From: Myxococcus stipitatus | GTDB taxonomy: Bacteria; Myxococcota; Myxococcia; Myxococcales; Myxococcaceae | DNA length: 64,000 bases | Reading direction: 5' to 3' | NCBI RefSeq assembly: GCF_037414475.1 | Contig: NZ_CP147913.1 | Span: 5,702,001 to 5,766,000 of the forward strand | Part shown: piece after piece, positions 9,184 through 17,491 of the stretch | Layout: each line of letters begins with the position of its first letter | How positions within the stretch are numbered: the stretch's first letter is position 1 | The notes under the pieces: generated by a model | Seen by the model: only the letters and a program-made list of their open reading frames with translations | The model's database searches: none | What the model was told of the DNA's origin: nothing | Translations under genes and position numbers: made by a program

Positions 9184-10440
9184 GTGAACCGCTTCGTCCT
9201 CGCCGCACTGCTCCTCTGCGCGCCCGCGCTCGCCGCTCCGCCCGCGGGCCCCGCGCCGGTCTCCGCGAAGGCCCGCGCCATCCACGATTCGGCGCTCATC
9301 ATCGACACGCACGTGGACACGCCGCTGCGCATGCTCGAGGAGGGCTTCGACTTGGGCTCGCGGCCTCCCAATGGCCAGGGGCACTTGGACCTGTCGCGCG
9401 CCCGCGAGGGCAACCTGGGCGCGGCCTTCTTCTCCATCTGGGTGGAGCCCAAGGAGTTCACAGGCCAGTACACCCACCGCGCGCTGCGGCTCATCGACAC
9501 GGTGCTCAACGCGGTGGAGAAGTACCCGGACCAGATGGTGCTGGCGCTCTCGTCCAAGGACATCGTCGCCGCGCGCGCGGGCAAGCAGAAGAAGCTGGCC
9601 ACGTTGCTGGGCGTCGAGGGCGGCCACGCCATCCAGAATGACCTGGGCGTGCTGCGGGACTTCTACCGGCTGGGCGTGCGCTACATGACGCTCACCTGGT
9701 CCAACACGAACGAGTGGGCCGACTCGTCGGGCGACCTCCAGGACGCGGCCGTGAAGCACCACGACGGGCTCACCGACTTCGGCCGGGATGTCGTCCGGGA
9801 GATGAACCGGCTGGGCATGCTCGTGGACATCTCCCACGTGTCCGACAAGACGTTCTTCGACACGTTGAAGGTGACGCGTGCGCCCGTCATCGCGTCGCAC
9901 TCGTCGGCCCGCGCGCTGACGGACCACCCGCGCAACATGACGGACGAGATGCTCAAGGCCGTCGCCGCCAACGGGGGCGTCGTGATGGTGAACTACTTCT
10001 CCGCGTTCATCGACGACACCTACCGGCAGGCGTACGCGGCCATGGCCCCCGAGCGCAACGCGGCCCTGGAGGCCGTGAGTGCCCGGCACAAGGGCTCGGA
10101 TGCCGCCACGAAGTTCCGGGCGGAGGGCGCGGCGAGCTGGGAATGGGCGGCGAAGGTCCAGCGCCCCCCGTTCGAGTCCCTCATCAACCACATCGACCAC
10201 ATCGCCAAGGTCGCGGGCGTGGACCACGTGGGCATGGGCTCGGACTTCGACGGCATCAACTCCACGCCGCAGTCCATCGACTCCGTGGCGGACCTGCCGC
10301 GCATCACCGAGGCGCTGCTGGCCCGGGGCTACACCCGCGAGCAGCTCCACAAGATTCTGGGCGGCAACCTGCTGCGCGTCTTCCGCGAGGCGGAGCGCGT
10401 CAGCCGCGAGATGCGCGCGGCTCCCAGCGCCCAGCGCTGA
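9184..10440 (+). CDS. Membrane dipeptidase, peptidase family M19
   Basis: The protein has 418 residues from a GTG at 9184, the point where a clear signal peptide begins (VNRFVLAALLLCAPALAAPP). The binuclear zinc site of the M19 (renal dipeptidase) family is complete: His43 and Asp45 in DTHVDTPLRM, bridging Glu145 in GVEGGHAI, His218 in VDISHVSD, His239 in VIASHSSARAL, and Asp354 in GMGSDFDGI. M19 enzymes hydrolyse dipeptides, sometimes with D-residues. The protein is probably periplasmic or on the outer surface. It is transcribed alone and divergently from the minus-strand genes to its left, across a 280-base spacer in which I see no other gene. Confidence 0.92.
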   Translation: MNRFVLAALLLCAPALAAPPAGPAPVSAKARAIHDSALIIDTHVDTPLRMLEEGFDLGSRPPNGQGHLDLSRAREGNLGAAFFSIWVEPKEFTGQYTHRALRLIDTVLNAVEKYPDQMVLALSSKDIVAARAGKQKKLATLLGVEGGHAIQNDLGVLRDFYRLGVRYMTLTWSNTNEWADSSGDLQDAAVKHHDGLTDFGRDVVREMNRLGMLVDISHVSDKTFFDTLKVTRAPVIASHSSARALTDHPRNMTDEMLKAVAANGGVVMVNYFSAFIDDTYRQAYAAMAPERNAALEAVSARHKGSDAATKFRAEGAASWEWAAKVQRPPFESLINHIDHIAKVAGVDHVGMGSDFDGINSTPQSIDSVADLPRITEALLARGYTREQLHKILGGNLLRVFREAERVSREMRAAPSAQR

Positions 10441-10589
10441 CGCGCCTGCACACGGTGGTGGCCCGAGCCGCGCGCCACCGTGCCCATGCCGCGTGTCCGG
10501 GGCCGGAATGGTTGCGCGGCGGTGGTGAGGGCAGGTGTGTTCGCGCCGGGGCTTCCCGCGCGCACGCATCAGACGCTAGCCTCGCGGGC

Positions 10590-11678
10590 ATGGCATCGGG
10601 CGTCGTGTTGATTCGGCTGGGGCTTATCGCCGCCCTCTGCCTGGGAGGCGTGTCTCGCGCGGAGCCGGCGGCACCGTGGCTCGCCGTGGCGCGGGTCACC
10701 ACCGAGGAGGATGGGGCCCTGCTCGAGCGGGTGCGCGGTCAAAGCAGCGACCTGCCCGTCGAGCTGCGCGCCATGCCGGGGCCGTCCCTCGAAGGTCCAC
10801 CCCAGGCCCAGTGGCGCTCCATCGAGGAGCTGGCCGGCGCTCACCAGGCACGCGCGGTGCTCTGGTTCCAGCGCTCGGGTCCGGACGTGCGCATCCACTT
10901 CGCGCAGCCCTCCAGCCGTCACCTCTTCGTGCGCACGGCCCGCCTGGAGGGAGCCCCCGGCGCGCTCGAGTGGTCCGCGGGCGCGGAAGCGGTGGCGCTC
11001 GTCGTGCGCTCCGCCCTGCGCGCCGTGGAGGCGGGCCGTCCATTGGGTGAGGTGGTGGAGGCGCATGCCCCCGTCCCCATGACGCAGGAGAAGGACACGC
11101 CCGTTCCGCCCGAGCTCTGGGACATGCCCCCCAACGCCGAGGATGACACCCCGCTGCGCTGGCAGGTGATGGTGGGCGCCATGGCCGTGCTGGATGGCTA
11201 TGCGTCATCCGGGCACCAGGGGTTGTGGCTCGGCTCCGGCTGGGAGTTCCGCCCCGTGCGCGTGCGCTTCCAGGTGCTCGCGGGCCTGGACCAGACGCTG
11301 GCGGATGCGCGCACGGTGGTGGATTTGAATCAGTACGCCGCGGGGCTGTGGGTGGACGTGGCGCTGCTCGACACGCGAGACTTCCGCTGGAGCCTGGGCG
11401 CCGGCGCGGGTGGGCTGCTCTTCATGCGCAAGACGGAGTCCCGGTTCAAGCGAATCGAGGCCGCCAAGCCCCGCTTCACCCCCGCGCTCCTGGCGGGTCC
11501 GGAGATGTCCTTTCGCTGGCGTTTTTCGCGGCGCGTCGGAGTGGAGGCCTTCGTTGGAGCGGATGCCGTCATGGGCCGGCCGCTGTTGGGTTACTCCGAG
11601 GACGGAAACTTCGTGCTGCGCAACGAAGGCTGGGCGGTGCGTCCGCGAGGAGTCCTGGCCGTGGTCGTCATGCCTTGA
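10590..11678 (+). CDS. Exported hypothetical protein with C-terminal barrel-like region
   Basis: The protein has 362 residues. The ATG at 10590 precedes a signal peptide ending in VSRAEP. The first part (about 25-150) is a globular domain with no motif I recognise. The second half (about 195-362) alternates hydrophobic and polar residues with Gly-rich turns (GLWLGSGWEFRPVRVRFQV, WSLGAGAGGLLFMRK) and ends in Val-Val-Met-Pro, which resembles the membrane-spanning strands of a small outer-membrane protein. It lies 35 bases before the ECF sigma factor gene, so it may be the first gene of that unit. Function unknown. Confidence 0.7.
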   Translation: MASGVVLIRLGLIAALCLGGVSRAEPAAPWLAVARVTTEEDGALLERVRGQSSDLPVELRAMPGPSLEGPPQAQWRSIEELAGAHQARAVLWFQRSGPDVRIHFAQPSSRHLFVRTARLEGAPGALEWSAGAEAVALVVRSALRAVEAGRPLGEVVEAHAPVPMTQEKDTPVPPELWDMPPNAEDDTPLRWQVMVGAMAVLDGYASSGHQGLWLGSGWEFRPVRVRFQVLAGLDQTLADARTVVDLNQYAAGLWVDVALLDTRDFRWSLGAGAGGLLFMRKTESRFKRIEAAKPRFTPALLAGPEMSFRWRFSRRVGVEAFVGADAVMGRPLLGYSEDGNFVLRNEGWAVRPRGVLAVVVMP

Positions 11679-11712
11679 ATGGAATGACCCGGTTTCGTCA
11701 TGGCGCTTCTCC

Positions 11713-12306
11713 ATGGAGCCGATGACGAGCACGGGTCCGGAAGCCATTGGCAGAGCGCGCCCTGGAGCAGACCCGCGCGTCCAGGCGGCCATCCAGGGCG
11801 GGCGCGAGGCCACCGAGTCCCTGCTGCTGGAGCTGTTGCCCCGGGTGCGCAATCTCGTTCGCTACCTGGTGCGTGGAGATGGGGACGTGGAGGACATCGC
11901 GCAGGAGTCGCTCATCGCGCTGATACGGGGGCTGCCCTCCTACCGCGGGGAGGGAATGTTCCAGTCCTGGGTGGACCGGGTGGTGGCGAGGACCGTCTTC
12001 GCGTGGCTGAAGCGCGCGCGAGGCACCGAGGCCCGGCGAGGGGAGGAGTCGTTGGAGCTGGTGTCGGTGCCGTCCGAGGACGCGCCTCCGGACGAGTACG
12101 TCCACCGCCGCCGCATGGCGATGTTGCTGGACCGGATTCCGTACGAGCAGCGGCACGCGATGGTGCTGCACCACGTGTTGGGCATGAGCGTGCCGGAGGT
12201 GTCCGACGAGTTGGGGATTCCCTTCGAGACGATTCGCAGCCGGCTGCGGGTGGGGCGCGCGGCGCTCCGTGCGTTGGTGACGGGGGAGGAGGGAGGCGAG
12301 AGATGA
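11713..12306 (+). CDS. ECF-type RNA polymerase sigma factor
   Basis: The protein has about 197 residues. Region 2 is seen in DVEDIAQESLIALIRGLPSY and the following helix; region 4 in RIPYEQRHAMVLHHVLGMS followed by the helix-turn-helix VPEVSDELGIPFETIRSRL. This two-region layout without regions 1 and 3 defines the extracytoplasmic function class, which directs polymerase to a small stress or surface regulon. Starts at 11713 or 11722 are both possible. The stop overlaps the next start (ATGA), coupling it to a membrane protein that sits where an anti-sigma factor usually would. Confidence 0.88.
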   Translation: MEPMTSTGPEAIGRARPGADPRVQAAIQGGREATESLLLELLPRVRNLVRYLVRGDGDVEDIAQESLIALIRGLPSYRGEGMFQSWVDRVVARTVFAWLKRARGTEARRGEESLELVSVPSEDAPPDEYVHRRRMAMLLDRIPYEQRHAMVLHHVLGMSVPEVSDELGIPFETIRSRLRVGRAALRALVTGEEGGER

Positions 12307-13100
12307 GCCGGCTTCTGGATGAGGATGACGGGGCTTCGCAGGAGCTGCTTGGGTCCCTGGATGACAGCGTGGGGCCCGCTCGCCGGCTGTCGCGTCAGCG
12401 GTCCACGTCCCTGGTTCGCGCCGCGTTGCTGGCCACGGTGGATGCGCCTTCTCCTCCTTCGCGCCCGCGCCGTCGGTTCGAGTGGTGGCTGAGTGGAGGG
12501 CTGCTCGTGGTGGGAGCCGCGGCGGCGGCGGCATGGCAGGTGGCTCGTGTGAGCCCTCCGCTGGTGCCCGTGCATGAGGCCCCGGTGGTGGTGGCGTCGT
12601 CTCATGCGGACGCCCTGCCCGTGGAGCCGCCCGCGGTGACGCAGGTGGTCGTGGCGCCCCCCGCCCCCGCAGTCCCGCCCGCCAAGGTGAGCGCCGCACG
12701 GGAGCGGTCCACGGCGCCCGCGCCGGAGGATTTGCTGCGGCGAGCCAACGCACATCGGGCCTCGGGGCAATGGAAGGCGGCCGAGGCGCTCTATCTGCGG
12801 GTCATCCGGAGCGAGCCCCAGGGGATGCCGGCGTATGTCGCGCGGGTGGCTTCGGGGGCGCTGCGGCTGGAGCACCTGGGCGATGCTCGCGGCGCGCTGC
12901 GACAGTACGAAGAGGCGCTGCGAGGCTGGCCCGGGGGCTTGTTGGAAGAGGAGGCGGGCCATGGTGTCGCGGAGGCGCGAAAGGCCCTGGGCGACACGGT
13001 GGGGGAGGCGCGTGCGTTGGAGTCCTTCCTCGCGCGGCACCCTGAATCGCCTCATGGGGTGGCGGCGCGGATGCGACTGAGGGAGATTTCGACCCGATGA
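12303..13100 (+). CDS. Single-pass membrane protein with TPR domain, possible anti-sigma partner
   Basis: The protein has 265 residues. A cytoplasmic N-terminus of about 60 residues (SRLLDEDDGASQELLGSL) precedes one transmembrane helix near 63-80 (LSGGLLVVGAAAAAAWQVA), then a Pro/Val-rich linker and a TPR-type domain from about 140 to the end (LLRRANAHRASGQWKAAEAL, DARGALRQYEEAL). The layout (inside segment, one helix, outside repeat domain) and the ATGA overlap with the sigma gene fit a membrane anti-sigma factor. The inside segment does not show the classic zinc anti-sigma HxxxCxxC motif, so that role is inference. The stop overlaps the next gene by 4 bases. Confidence 0.7.
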   Translation: MSRLLDEDDGASQELLGSLDDSVGPARRLSRQRSTSLVRAALLATVDAPSPPSRPRRRFEWWLSGGLLVVGAAAAAAWQVARVSPPLVPVHEAPVVVASSHADALPVEPPAVTQVVVAPPAPAVPPAKVSAARERSTAPAPEDLLRRANAHRASGQWKAAEALYLRVIRSEPQGMPAYVARVASGALRLEHLGDARGALRQYEEALRGWPGGLLEEEAGHGVAEARKALGDTVGEARALESFLARHPESPHGVAARMRLREISTR

Positions 13101-14356
13101 CTCACGCGTGGGTGTCTCCGTGGAAGCCGTACTGGAAGGGGCTCGTGGTGCTGGGCTGGCTCACGGCGGGCGGCGCGTGCACCGTGAGGGACCCGGTGGC
13201 CTTCATTACGACGGAGGACGGAGGTGGTGGGCCGGTGGCCTCGTCGGATGGAGGCACGCGTCCGGCCTCGGATGACCTGGCGGCGTTCTGCGCGTCGACG
13301 GGGCCCCTGCTGCTGGTGGGTGACAGCGTGACGGGCGTGGAGGTGTGCAGCGGGCACCTGGCCGAGCGCGCCTTCCGCTTCGCGTTGTGCACCTGCGAGC
13401 GGCTGTCGTTGAGCGCGCCGATGACGACGGATGCGTTCCGCAGCTCCCAGGGGCTGTACATCCCGGGTGGGGGAGGGGGCTCGGTGGCGACGAATGGAGG
13501 CGTCGCGGCCAACGACTCGCTGACGGTGGGGGGCGGGCTGAGCGCGGGAGGGCCGGATGGCATCTCGCTGGGCCGCGGGCTGACGGTGGGCGGCGGGCTG
13601 TACAGCGGCGGGCCGCTCATCGGGAACGTGTCCGCGCAGGTGACGGGGGACGCGTGGGTGCGGGGCGACGTGGGCGTGGCGTCGTTGAAGGTGGAGGGGA
13701 AGCTGGCGGTGCCCGCGGAGCGGGTCATGTCCGGCGAGGTGACGGCGTTGGAGGTGCGGCGCGAGCCGGTGGACACGGTGGCGCCGTGTGCCTGCGACGC
13801 GGCGGCGCGGTTGGACATCCAGGGTCTCATCGAGAATCACGCCCGGGACAATCACAACGCGGCGGTGGGGTTGGATGCGACGACGCTGGAGGGCTTCAGC
13901 GGTGAGCGCACGCTGACCTTGCCGTGTGGCCGCTTCTTCCTCACGGGTATCGAGGGACAGGGGCGGTTGAACCTGGTGGTGCGCGAGCGCACGGCGTTGT
14001 TCGTGCGCGACAGCGTCACGGTGGGCGAGCGGCTCTCCGTGGAGGTGGTGCCGCCCGGTGAGCTGGACCTGTTCATTGGTGGGGATGTGACGGTGGCGGG
14101 CGAACTGCTGTTGGGGACACCCGAGGCGCCGGCGCGGGTTCGCGTGTACTCCGCGGGGACGGGCTCGTTGGGCATCTCCGCGGGCAGCGTGCTCGCGGGG
14201 AACATCTATGCGCCAGGAGCGGCGTTGAACCTCAGCGGCAACGCGGAGGTCTTCGGGTCCGTCTTCGTGCGCAAGATTGAGTCATCCGGGGGCCTGGCCC
14301 TGCACTACGACTTGGATGTGTTGTCCCTGGGCCAGGCCTGCGCCGGAGGAAAGTGA
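13097..14356 (+). CDS. Lipoprotein with Gly-rich repeats and C-terminal surface-type domain
   Basis: The protein has 419 residues. The signal peptide carries a lipobox, AGGAC, with Cys28. A short Gly/Asp linker follows. The central part holds regular Gly-rich repeats (SLTVGGGLSAGGP, GLTVGGGLYSGGP, then VTGDAWVRGDVGV), a stacked beta-helix pattern like that of bactofilin and ice-binding-like folds. The C-terminal part (about 240-410), with GSVLAGNIYAPGAAL and GNAEVFGSVFVRKIES, resembles the DUF7305 type domain found on exported adhesin-like proteins. It is the third gene of the sigma operon, so it may be a target or output of that system. Function unknown; cell-surface location is likely. Confidence 0.7.
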   Translation: MTHAWVSPWKPYWKGLVVLGWLTAGGACTVRDPVAFITTEDGGGGPVASSDGGTRPASDDLAAFCASTGPLLLVGDSVTGVEVCSGHLAERAFRFALCTCERLSLSAPMTTDAFRSSQGLYIPGGGGGSVATNGGVAANDSLTVGGGLSAGGPDGISLGRGLTVGGGLYSGGPLIGNVSAQVTGDAWVRGDVGVASLKVEGKLAVPAERVMSGEVTALEVRREPVDTVAPCACDAAARLDIQGLIENHARDNHNAAVGLDATTLEGFSGERTLTLPCGRFFLTGIEGQGRLNLVVRERTALFVRDSVTVGERLSVEVVPPGELDLFIGGDVTVAGELLLGTPEAPARVRVYSAGTGSLGISAGSVLAGNIYAPGAALNLSGNAEVFGSVFVRKIESSGGLALHYDLDVLSLGQACAGGK

Positions 14357-14449
14357 AGCGGAAAGGGGCACGGACGCGAGGGGGTGGACAGATGGCGGGG
14401 GCGTGTACAGCTTCGCCAACGCACTCCCTTCCGGCCCGGAGGACACGAC

Positions 14450-14974
14450 GTGCTCCATCGATTGTCCGTGCTGATGACACGGCTCCAGGATGACCCCGAT
14501 GCTCTGCTGAGGGATGTCGGGTGGCCCGTGCTGGTGTGGGATTCGATGCCGAGCCGTCCGCGCTCGGTGGCTCCGGAGGAGGCGCCGACGTTGATGGGGC
14601 CCGCGCCGCCGCGCGTCGTGGAGTCGATGGTCTTCGAGTTGCGGCCCCGGTATCCGGGCCGAGGTCCCGCGGTGACGGTGGGACGCAGTCCGGAGTGCGA
14701 CATCGTCCTGCCGGAGCCCACGGTGTCGCGGCAGCACGCGCGGTTTCGTCCAGAGCCACACACCGAGGTGTGGAGTGTGACGGACCTGGAGAGCCACGGT
14801 GGCACGTACCTGGAAGGGGTGTTGGTGGTGCCGGGGCGTCCTTCTCCGCTCTTCACGCGGGCGTCGTTGAGGTTGGGTGGCGCGGAGGTGGTGTTCCTCC
14901 AGGCGTGTGCGTTCGAGCGGTACGTGCGCTCGTATGCCACGCAGCCCCGGGTGCGCTTGACGCGACCAGGGTGA
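14450..14974 (+). CDS. Small FHA domain protein
   Basis: The protein has 174 residues from a GTG at 14450 with GGAGG 7 bases upstream; an ATG at 14384 is an alternative. An FHA domain fills residues of about 65-150: VTVGRSPECDIVLPEPTVSR contains the conserved Gly-Arg and Ser, and QHARF the conserved His; the second loop reads SHGGTYLEG instead of the usual SxNGTxVNG. FHA domains bind phosphothreonine on Ser/Thr kinase substrates. No second domain is present. It follows the sigma-factor operon by 94 bases, and its 3' end contains the promoter of the next, riboswitch-controlled unit. Confidence 0.8.
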   Translation: MLHRLSVLMTRLQDDPDALLRDVGWPVLVWDSMPSRPRSVAPEEAPTLMGPAPPRVVESMVFELRPRYPGRGPAVTVGRSPECDIVLPEPTVSRQHARFRPEPHTEVWSVTDLESHGGTYLEGVLVVPGRPSPLFTRASLRLGGAEVVFLQACAFERYVRSYATQPRVRLTRPG

Positions 14975-14985
14975 CCCCCTAGAAG
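14957..14985 (+). promoter_or_regulatory. Promoter for the first cobalamin riboswitch
   Basis: TTGACG (14957-14962) and TAGAAG (14980-14985) are separated by exactly 17 bases and match the housekeeping consensus at 5 and 4 of 6 positions. Predicted initiation is near 14992, where the riboswitch leader begins. The promoter overlaps the last codons and stop (14972-14974) of the FHA gene. Confidence 0.55.
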
Positions 14986-14991
14986 GGGTGC

Positions 14992-15212
14992 GCCCTTGGG
15001 TGCCCATGTCGGGCTTTCAAGAGGGAAGCCGGTGCGATTCCGGCGCGGTCCCGCCACTGTGATTGGGCAGCCCTGAGGTCAGGGCCGGGGACTTCGGTTG
15101 TCGCCACTCTGGCAGCGGCTTCGCGGCGCTCCAGGGGAAGGTGGGAGCCCCCTTCCAGCCAGACGCAACGTGCGCCTGACGCCGGAGCTCATCAGCCAGG
15201 AGACCTGCCCAG
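14992..15212 (+). promoter_or_regulatory. Cobalamin (B12) riboswitch 1
   Basis: The core at 15021-15060 matches the conserved cobalamin aptamer almost base for base: GAA, then GGTG, then ATTCC, then CCCGCCACTGT. The B12 box lies at 15194-15209 (AGCCAGGAGACCTGCC). Between them are the expected variable hairpins. It stands directly upstream of a TonB-dependent receptor. In such leaders, bound adenosylcobalamin or a related corrinoid lowers expression of the downstream gene. The element begins 18 bases after the FHA gene stop. Boundaries are approximate. Confidence 0.92.
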
Positions 15213-15248
15213 GGGTGCGGCCGTGTCGCGTGGCGACATGGGCGTGTG

Positions 15249-15285
15249 GCCTTCTCTCTTCGATGGAGAGAGCGGAAGGCGGAGC
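15249..15285 (+). promoter_or_regulatory. Hairpin that hides the ribosome binding site of the TonB receptor
   Basis: GCCTTC (15249-15254) pairs with GAAGGC (15275-15280), extended by TCTCT (15255-15259) with AGAGA (15267-15271). The 3' arm contains the GGAAGG that would serve the ATG at 15286. This is the layout of a translational expression platform: when cobalamin is bound the hairpin can form and block ribosome access. It also supports 15286 as the true start. Confidence 0.6.
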
Positions 15286-17412
15286 ATGCGGAGCACCTTC
15301 CTCGCCGGGGCCCTGGTGTGCCTGGCGCCCAGCCTCCCAGGCGAAGCCCGTGCCCAGGCGCGAGACGCCGCCTCCGTGTCCGCCGAGAGCGTGTCACCGG
15401 ACGGGAGCGTGTCGCCCGTTGTGAGCGTGTCGCCTGTCGAGGGCGCGCTGCCTGTCGATGCAGATCCACGTCCGGTGGCTGTGGAGCCGGGTTCTCTGGA
15501 GGGGCCCGCCTCATCCCCTGGGCCAGAGGTCCGTGGGACGGTGGTGCGGGGAAAGTCGCCGCCGCCTCCGGATTCACCCGAGCGCAGGGACCCGACGGGC
15601 GCCATCACGCTCATCGATGCATCGGAGCGCGCGGGTGAGGCGCGCGACACGGCGGAGATGTTGGCGGGCTCGGTGGGGCTCGCCGTGCAGGACACGGGGG
15701 GCTACGGGCAGAGCAAGAGCCTGGTGGTCCGCGGCGCGGCGGCGAACGGCGTGTTGGTGTTCCTGGATGGCATCCCGCTCAACGGTGCGGGGGGAATGGC
15801 GGACCTGTCTCAAGTCCCCGCAGCGCTCGTGGAGCGCTTCGAGGTGCTGCGCGGTGGCGCGGGGGCCCGTTACGGCTCGGGGGGCTTGGGGGGCGCGGTG
15901 AACATCGTCACGCGGGCTCCGTCCTCGCGTGCGCGCGCCAGCGGCGAGGTCACCTACGGAAGCTGGAACACCGCGCTGGGGCATGTCGCCGTCACGGGGC
16001 CTCTGTTGGATGGACATGCGCTCGTGTTGCTGCACGCGGGCCGGTCCGATGGGGACTTCGCATACGAACTCGATGAGCTGCCCGCGGTGGACAACCCCGT
16101 CACGGCGGAGGCTCGTGCCCGCAATGACGCGAAGGGGGGCGGCGTGCTCCTTCGGTACCGGCGCAGATTGCCGGGGGGCTCGCGGCTGGATGTGCTCTCC
16201 GAGCTGGCCCTCGAGGACCGCGCGATTCCCGGGACGGTGCAGAACCCTCAGTCTTCGGGGCGCCAGGATTTGGATCGGCTCGCGCTGGGCATGCGCTGGT
16301 CGGGGGCGCTGGGTGGTGCGGGGACACAGGCGAGTGCGCGAGGGTTCTTCCGGCGCGATGGGCTGGAGGTGACGGGAGATCTCCTCGCGGCGGGAGGCCC
16401 TCAGCGGCACAGCGTGGGGGGCGTGGAGTTGGAGGGGCGCACGCCTCTGGGCGGGGCGCATGTGTTGACGCTCACCGTGGCGGCCTCGAGTGAGCAGGTG
16501 ACCGACGCCCGTGACTCGCAGTCCGCGAGCTGGTGGCGCACCAGCGTCATGGCGATGGACGAGTGGCGTTTGTTCAACGGCGTCCTGGATGTGGTGCCGT
16601 CGCTGCGGCTGGAGCGGATGGGGCCCTACTGGCTCTTCTCTCCGAAGCTGGGCGCCATGGTGTCGTTGGGCGGGGGCCTGGGGTTGCGGGCCAACGCGGG
16701 ACAGTCCCATCGGGCACCGTCGTTCCTGGAGCTCTACATCCGTCAGGGCACGTTGCTGCCCAACCCGGGGCTGAAACCCGAGCGGGCCCTGTACGCGGAT
16801 GCGGCGCTGGTGTGGAGCTCGGACGAGACGGAGCGATGGCGCGTGACGGCGGGAGGGTTCGCCGCGTTGTACGAGAACCTCATCGCGTACGAGCTGTACC
16901 CGCCGATGATGGCGCGTCCGTACAACTTCGACGCCGCGCGAGTGTGGGGTGCGGAGCTGGAGGCGGAGGCGCGTCCGTTCTCGTGGCTGCTGGCCAGTGG
17001 GGGTTACACGTGGCTGCGCACGCAGAATCGCCTGGGTGACCCGCGCTTCTTCAATCAGCCGCTGCCCTATCGGCCTCGTCACAAGTGGGTGGGTCGTGTG
17101 CGCGCGGGGCCGGACTGGCTCAATGTCCGCACCGAGGTGCTCTATCAGGCCTCGCAGTTCATCAATCGCACGGGGACTCGCGGCTTGCCTTCGCGCACCT
17201 TCTGGAGCGCGGGCGCTTCCAGCACCTTCCTGCGTGGGCCGGACGTCACGTTGTCCGTGGAGGTGAAGAATCTCCTCGACGCTCGGGCCTATGACTTCAC
17301 CGGTTTCCCGCTGCCGGGGCGCGCCGTGTACGCGACGCTCGCGGTGGCGCTCGACCGGGACTCTCCCTCTGTCACCGAGGAACCGAATGCTTCGCACCGC
17401 CCATCCCCGTGA
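15286..17412 (+). CDS. TonB-dependent outer-membrane receptor, BtuB-like (corrinoid uptake)
   Basis: The protein has 708 residues. The signal peptide ends in EARAQA. A low-complexity Ser/Val/Pro stretch (residues 29-70) precedes the plug domain (about 105-225: LVVRGAAANGVLVFLDGIPL, then FEVLRGGAGARYGSGGLGGA), and a 22-strand type barrel fills the rest, ending in an aromatic-poor strand after AVYATLAVALD. Plug plus barrel is the TonB-dependent receptor fold that imports scarce compounds across the outer membrane. The substrate is inferred from the cobalamin riboswitch directly upstream and from similarity to BtuB-type plugs. No TonB, BtuF or BtuCD gene is in the window, so energy and inner-membrane transport must come from elsewhere. 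A longer start at 15238 is less likely. Confidence 0.85.
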   Translation: MRSTFLAGALVCLAPSLPGEARAQARDAASVSAESVSPDGSVSPVVSVSPVEGALPVDADPRPVAVEPGSLEGPASSPGPEVRGTVVRGKSPPPPDSPERRDPTGAITLIDASERAGEARDTAEMLAGSVGLAVQDTGGYGQSKSLVVRGAAANGVLVFLDGIPLNGAGGMADLSQVPAALVERFEVLRGGAGARYGSGGLGGAVNIVTRAPSSRARASGEVTYGSWNTALGHVAVTGPLLDGHALVLLHAGRSDGDFAYELDELPAVDNPVTAEARARNDAKGGGVLLRYRRRLPGGSRLDVLSELALEDRAIPGTVQNPQSSGRQDLDRLALGMRWSGALGGAGTQASARGFFRRDGLEVTGDLLAAGGPQRHSVGGVELEGRTPLGGAHVLTLTVAASSEQVTDARDSQSASWWRTSVMAMDEWRLFNGVLDVVPSLRLERMGPYWLFSPKLGAMVSLGGGLGLRANAGQSHRAPSFLELYIRQGTLLPNPGLKPERALYADAALVWSSDETERWRVTAGGFAALYENLIAYELYPPMMARPYNFDAARVWGAELEAEARPFSWLLASGGYTWLRTQNRLGDPRFFNQPLPYRPRHKWVGRVRAGPDWLNVRTEVLYQASQFINRTGTRGLPSRTFWSAGASSTFLRGPDVTLSVEVKNLLDARAYDFTGFPLPGRAVYATLAVALDRDSPSVTEEPNASHRPSP

Positions 17413-17491
17413 GCCCAAGTCGAGGGAACAGCACTCAGCCCCTGTTCCCGAGGTGGCGCGGCCTCTGTTCGCCTCTGAATCAGAGGGTCTG

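Noticed and set aside
8902..10569. 555-codon minus-strand frame opposite the M19 dipeptidase
   Set aside because: Low-complexity His/Val/Arg content; the plus strand keeps all M19 zinc ligands.
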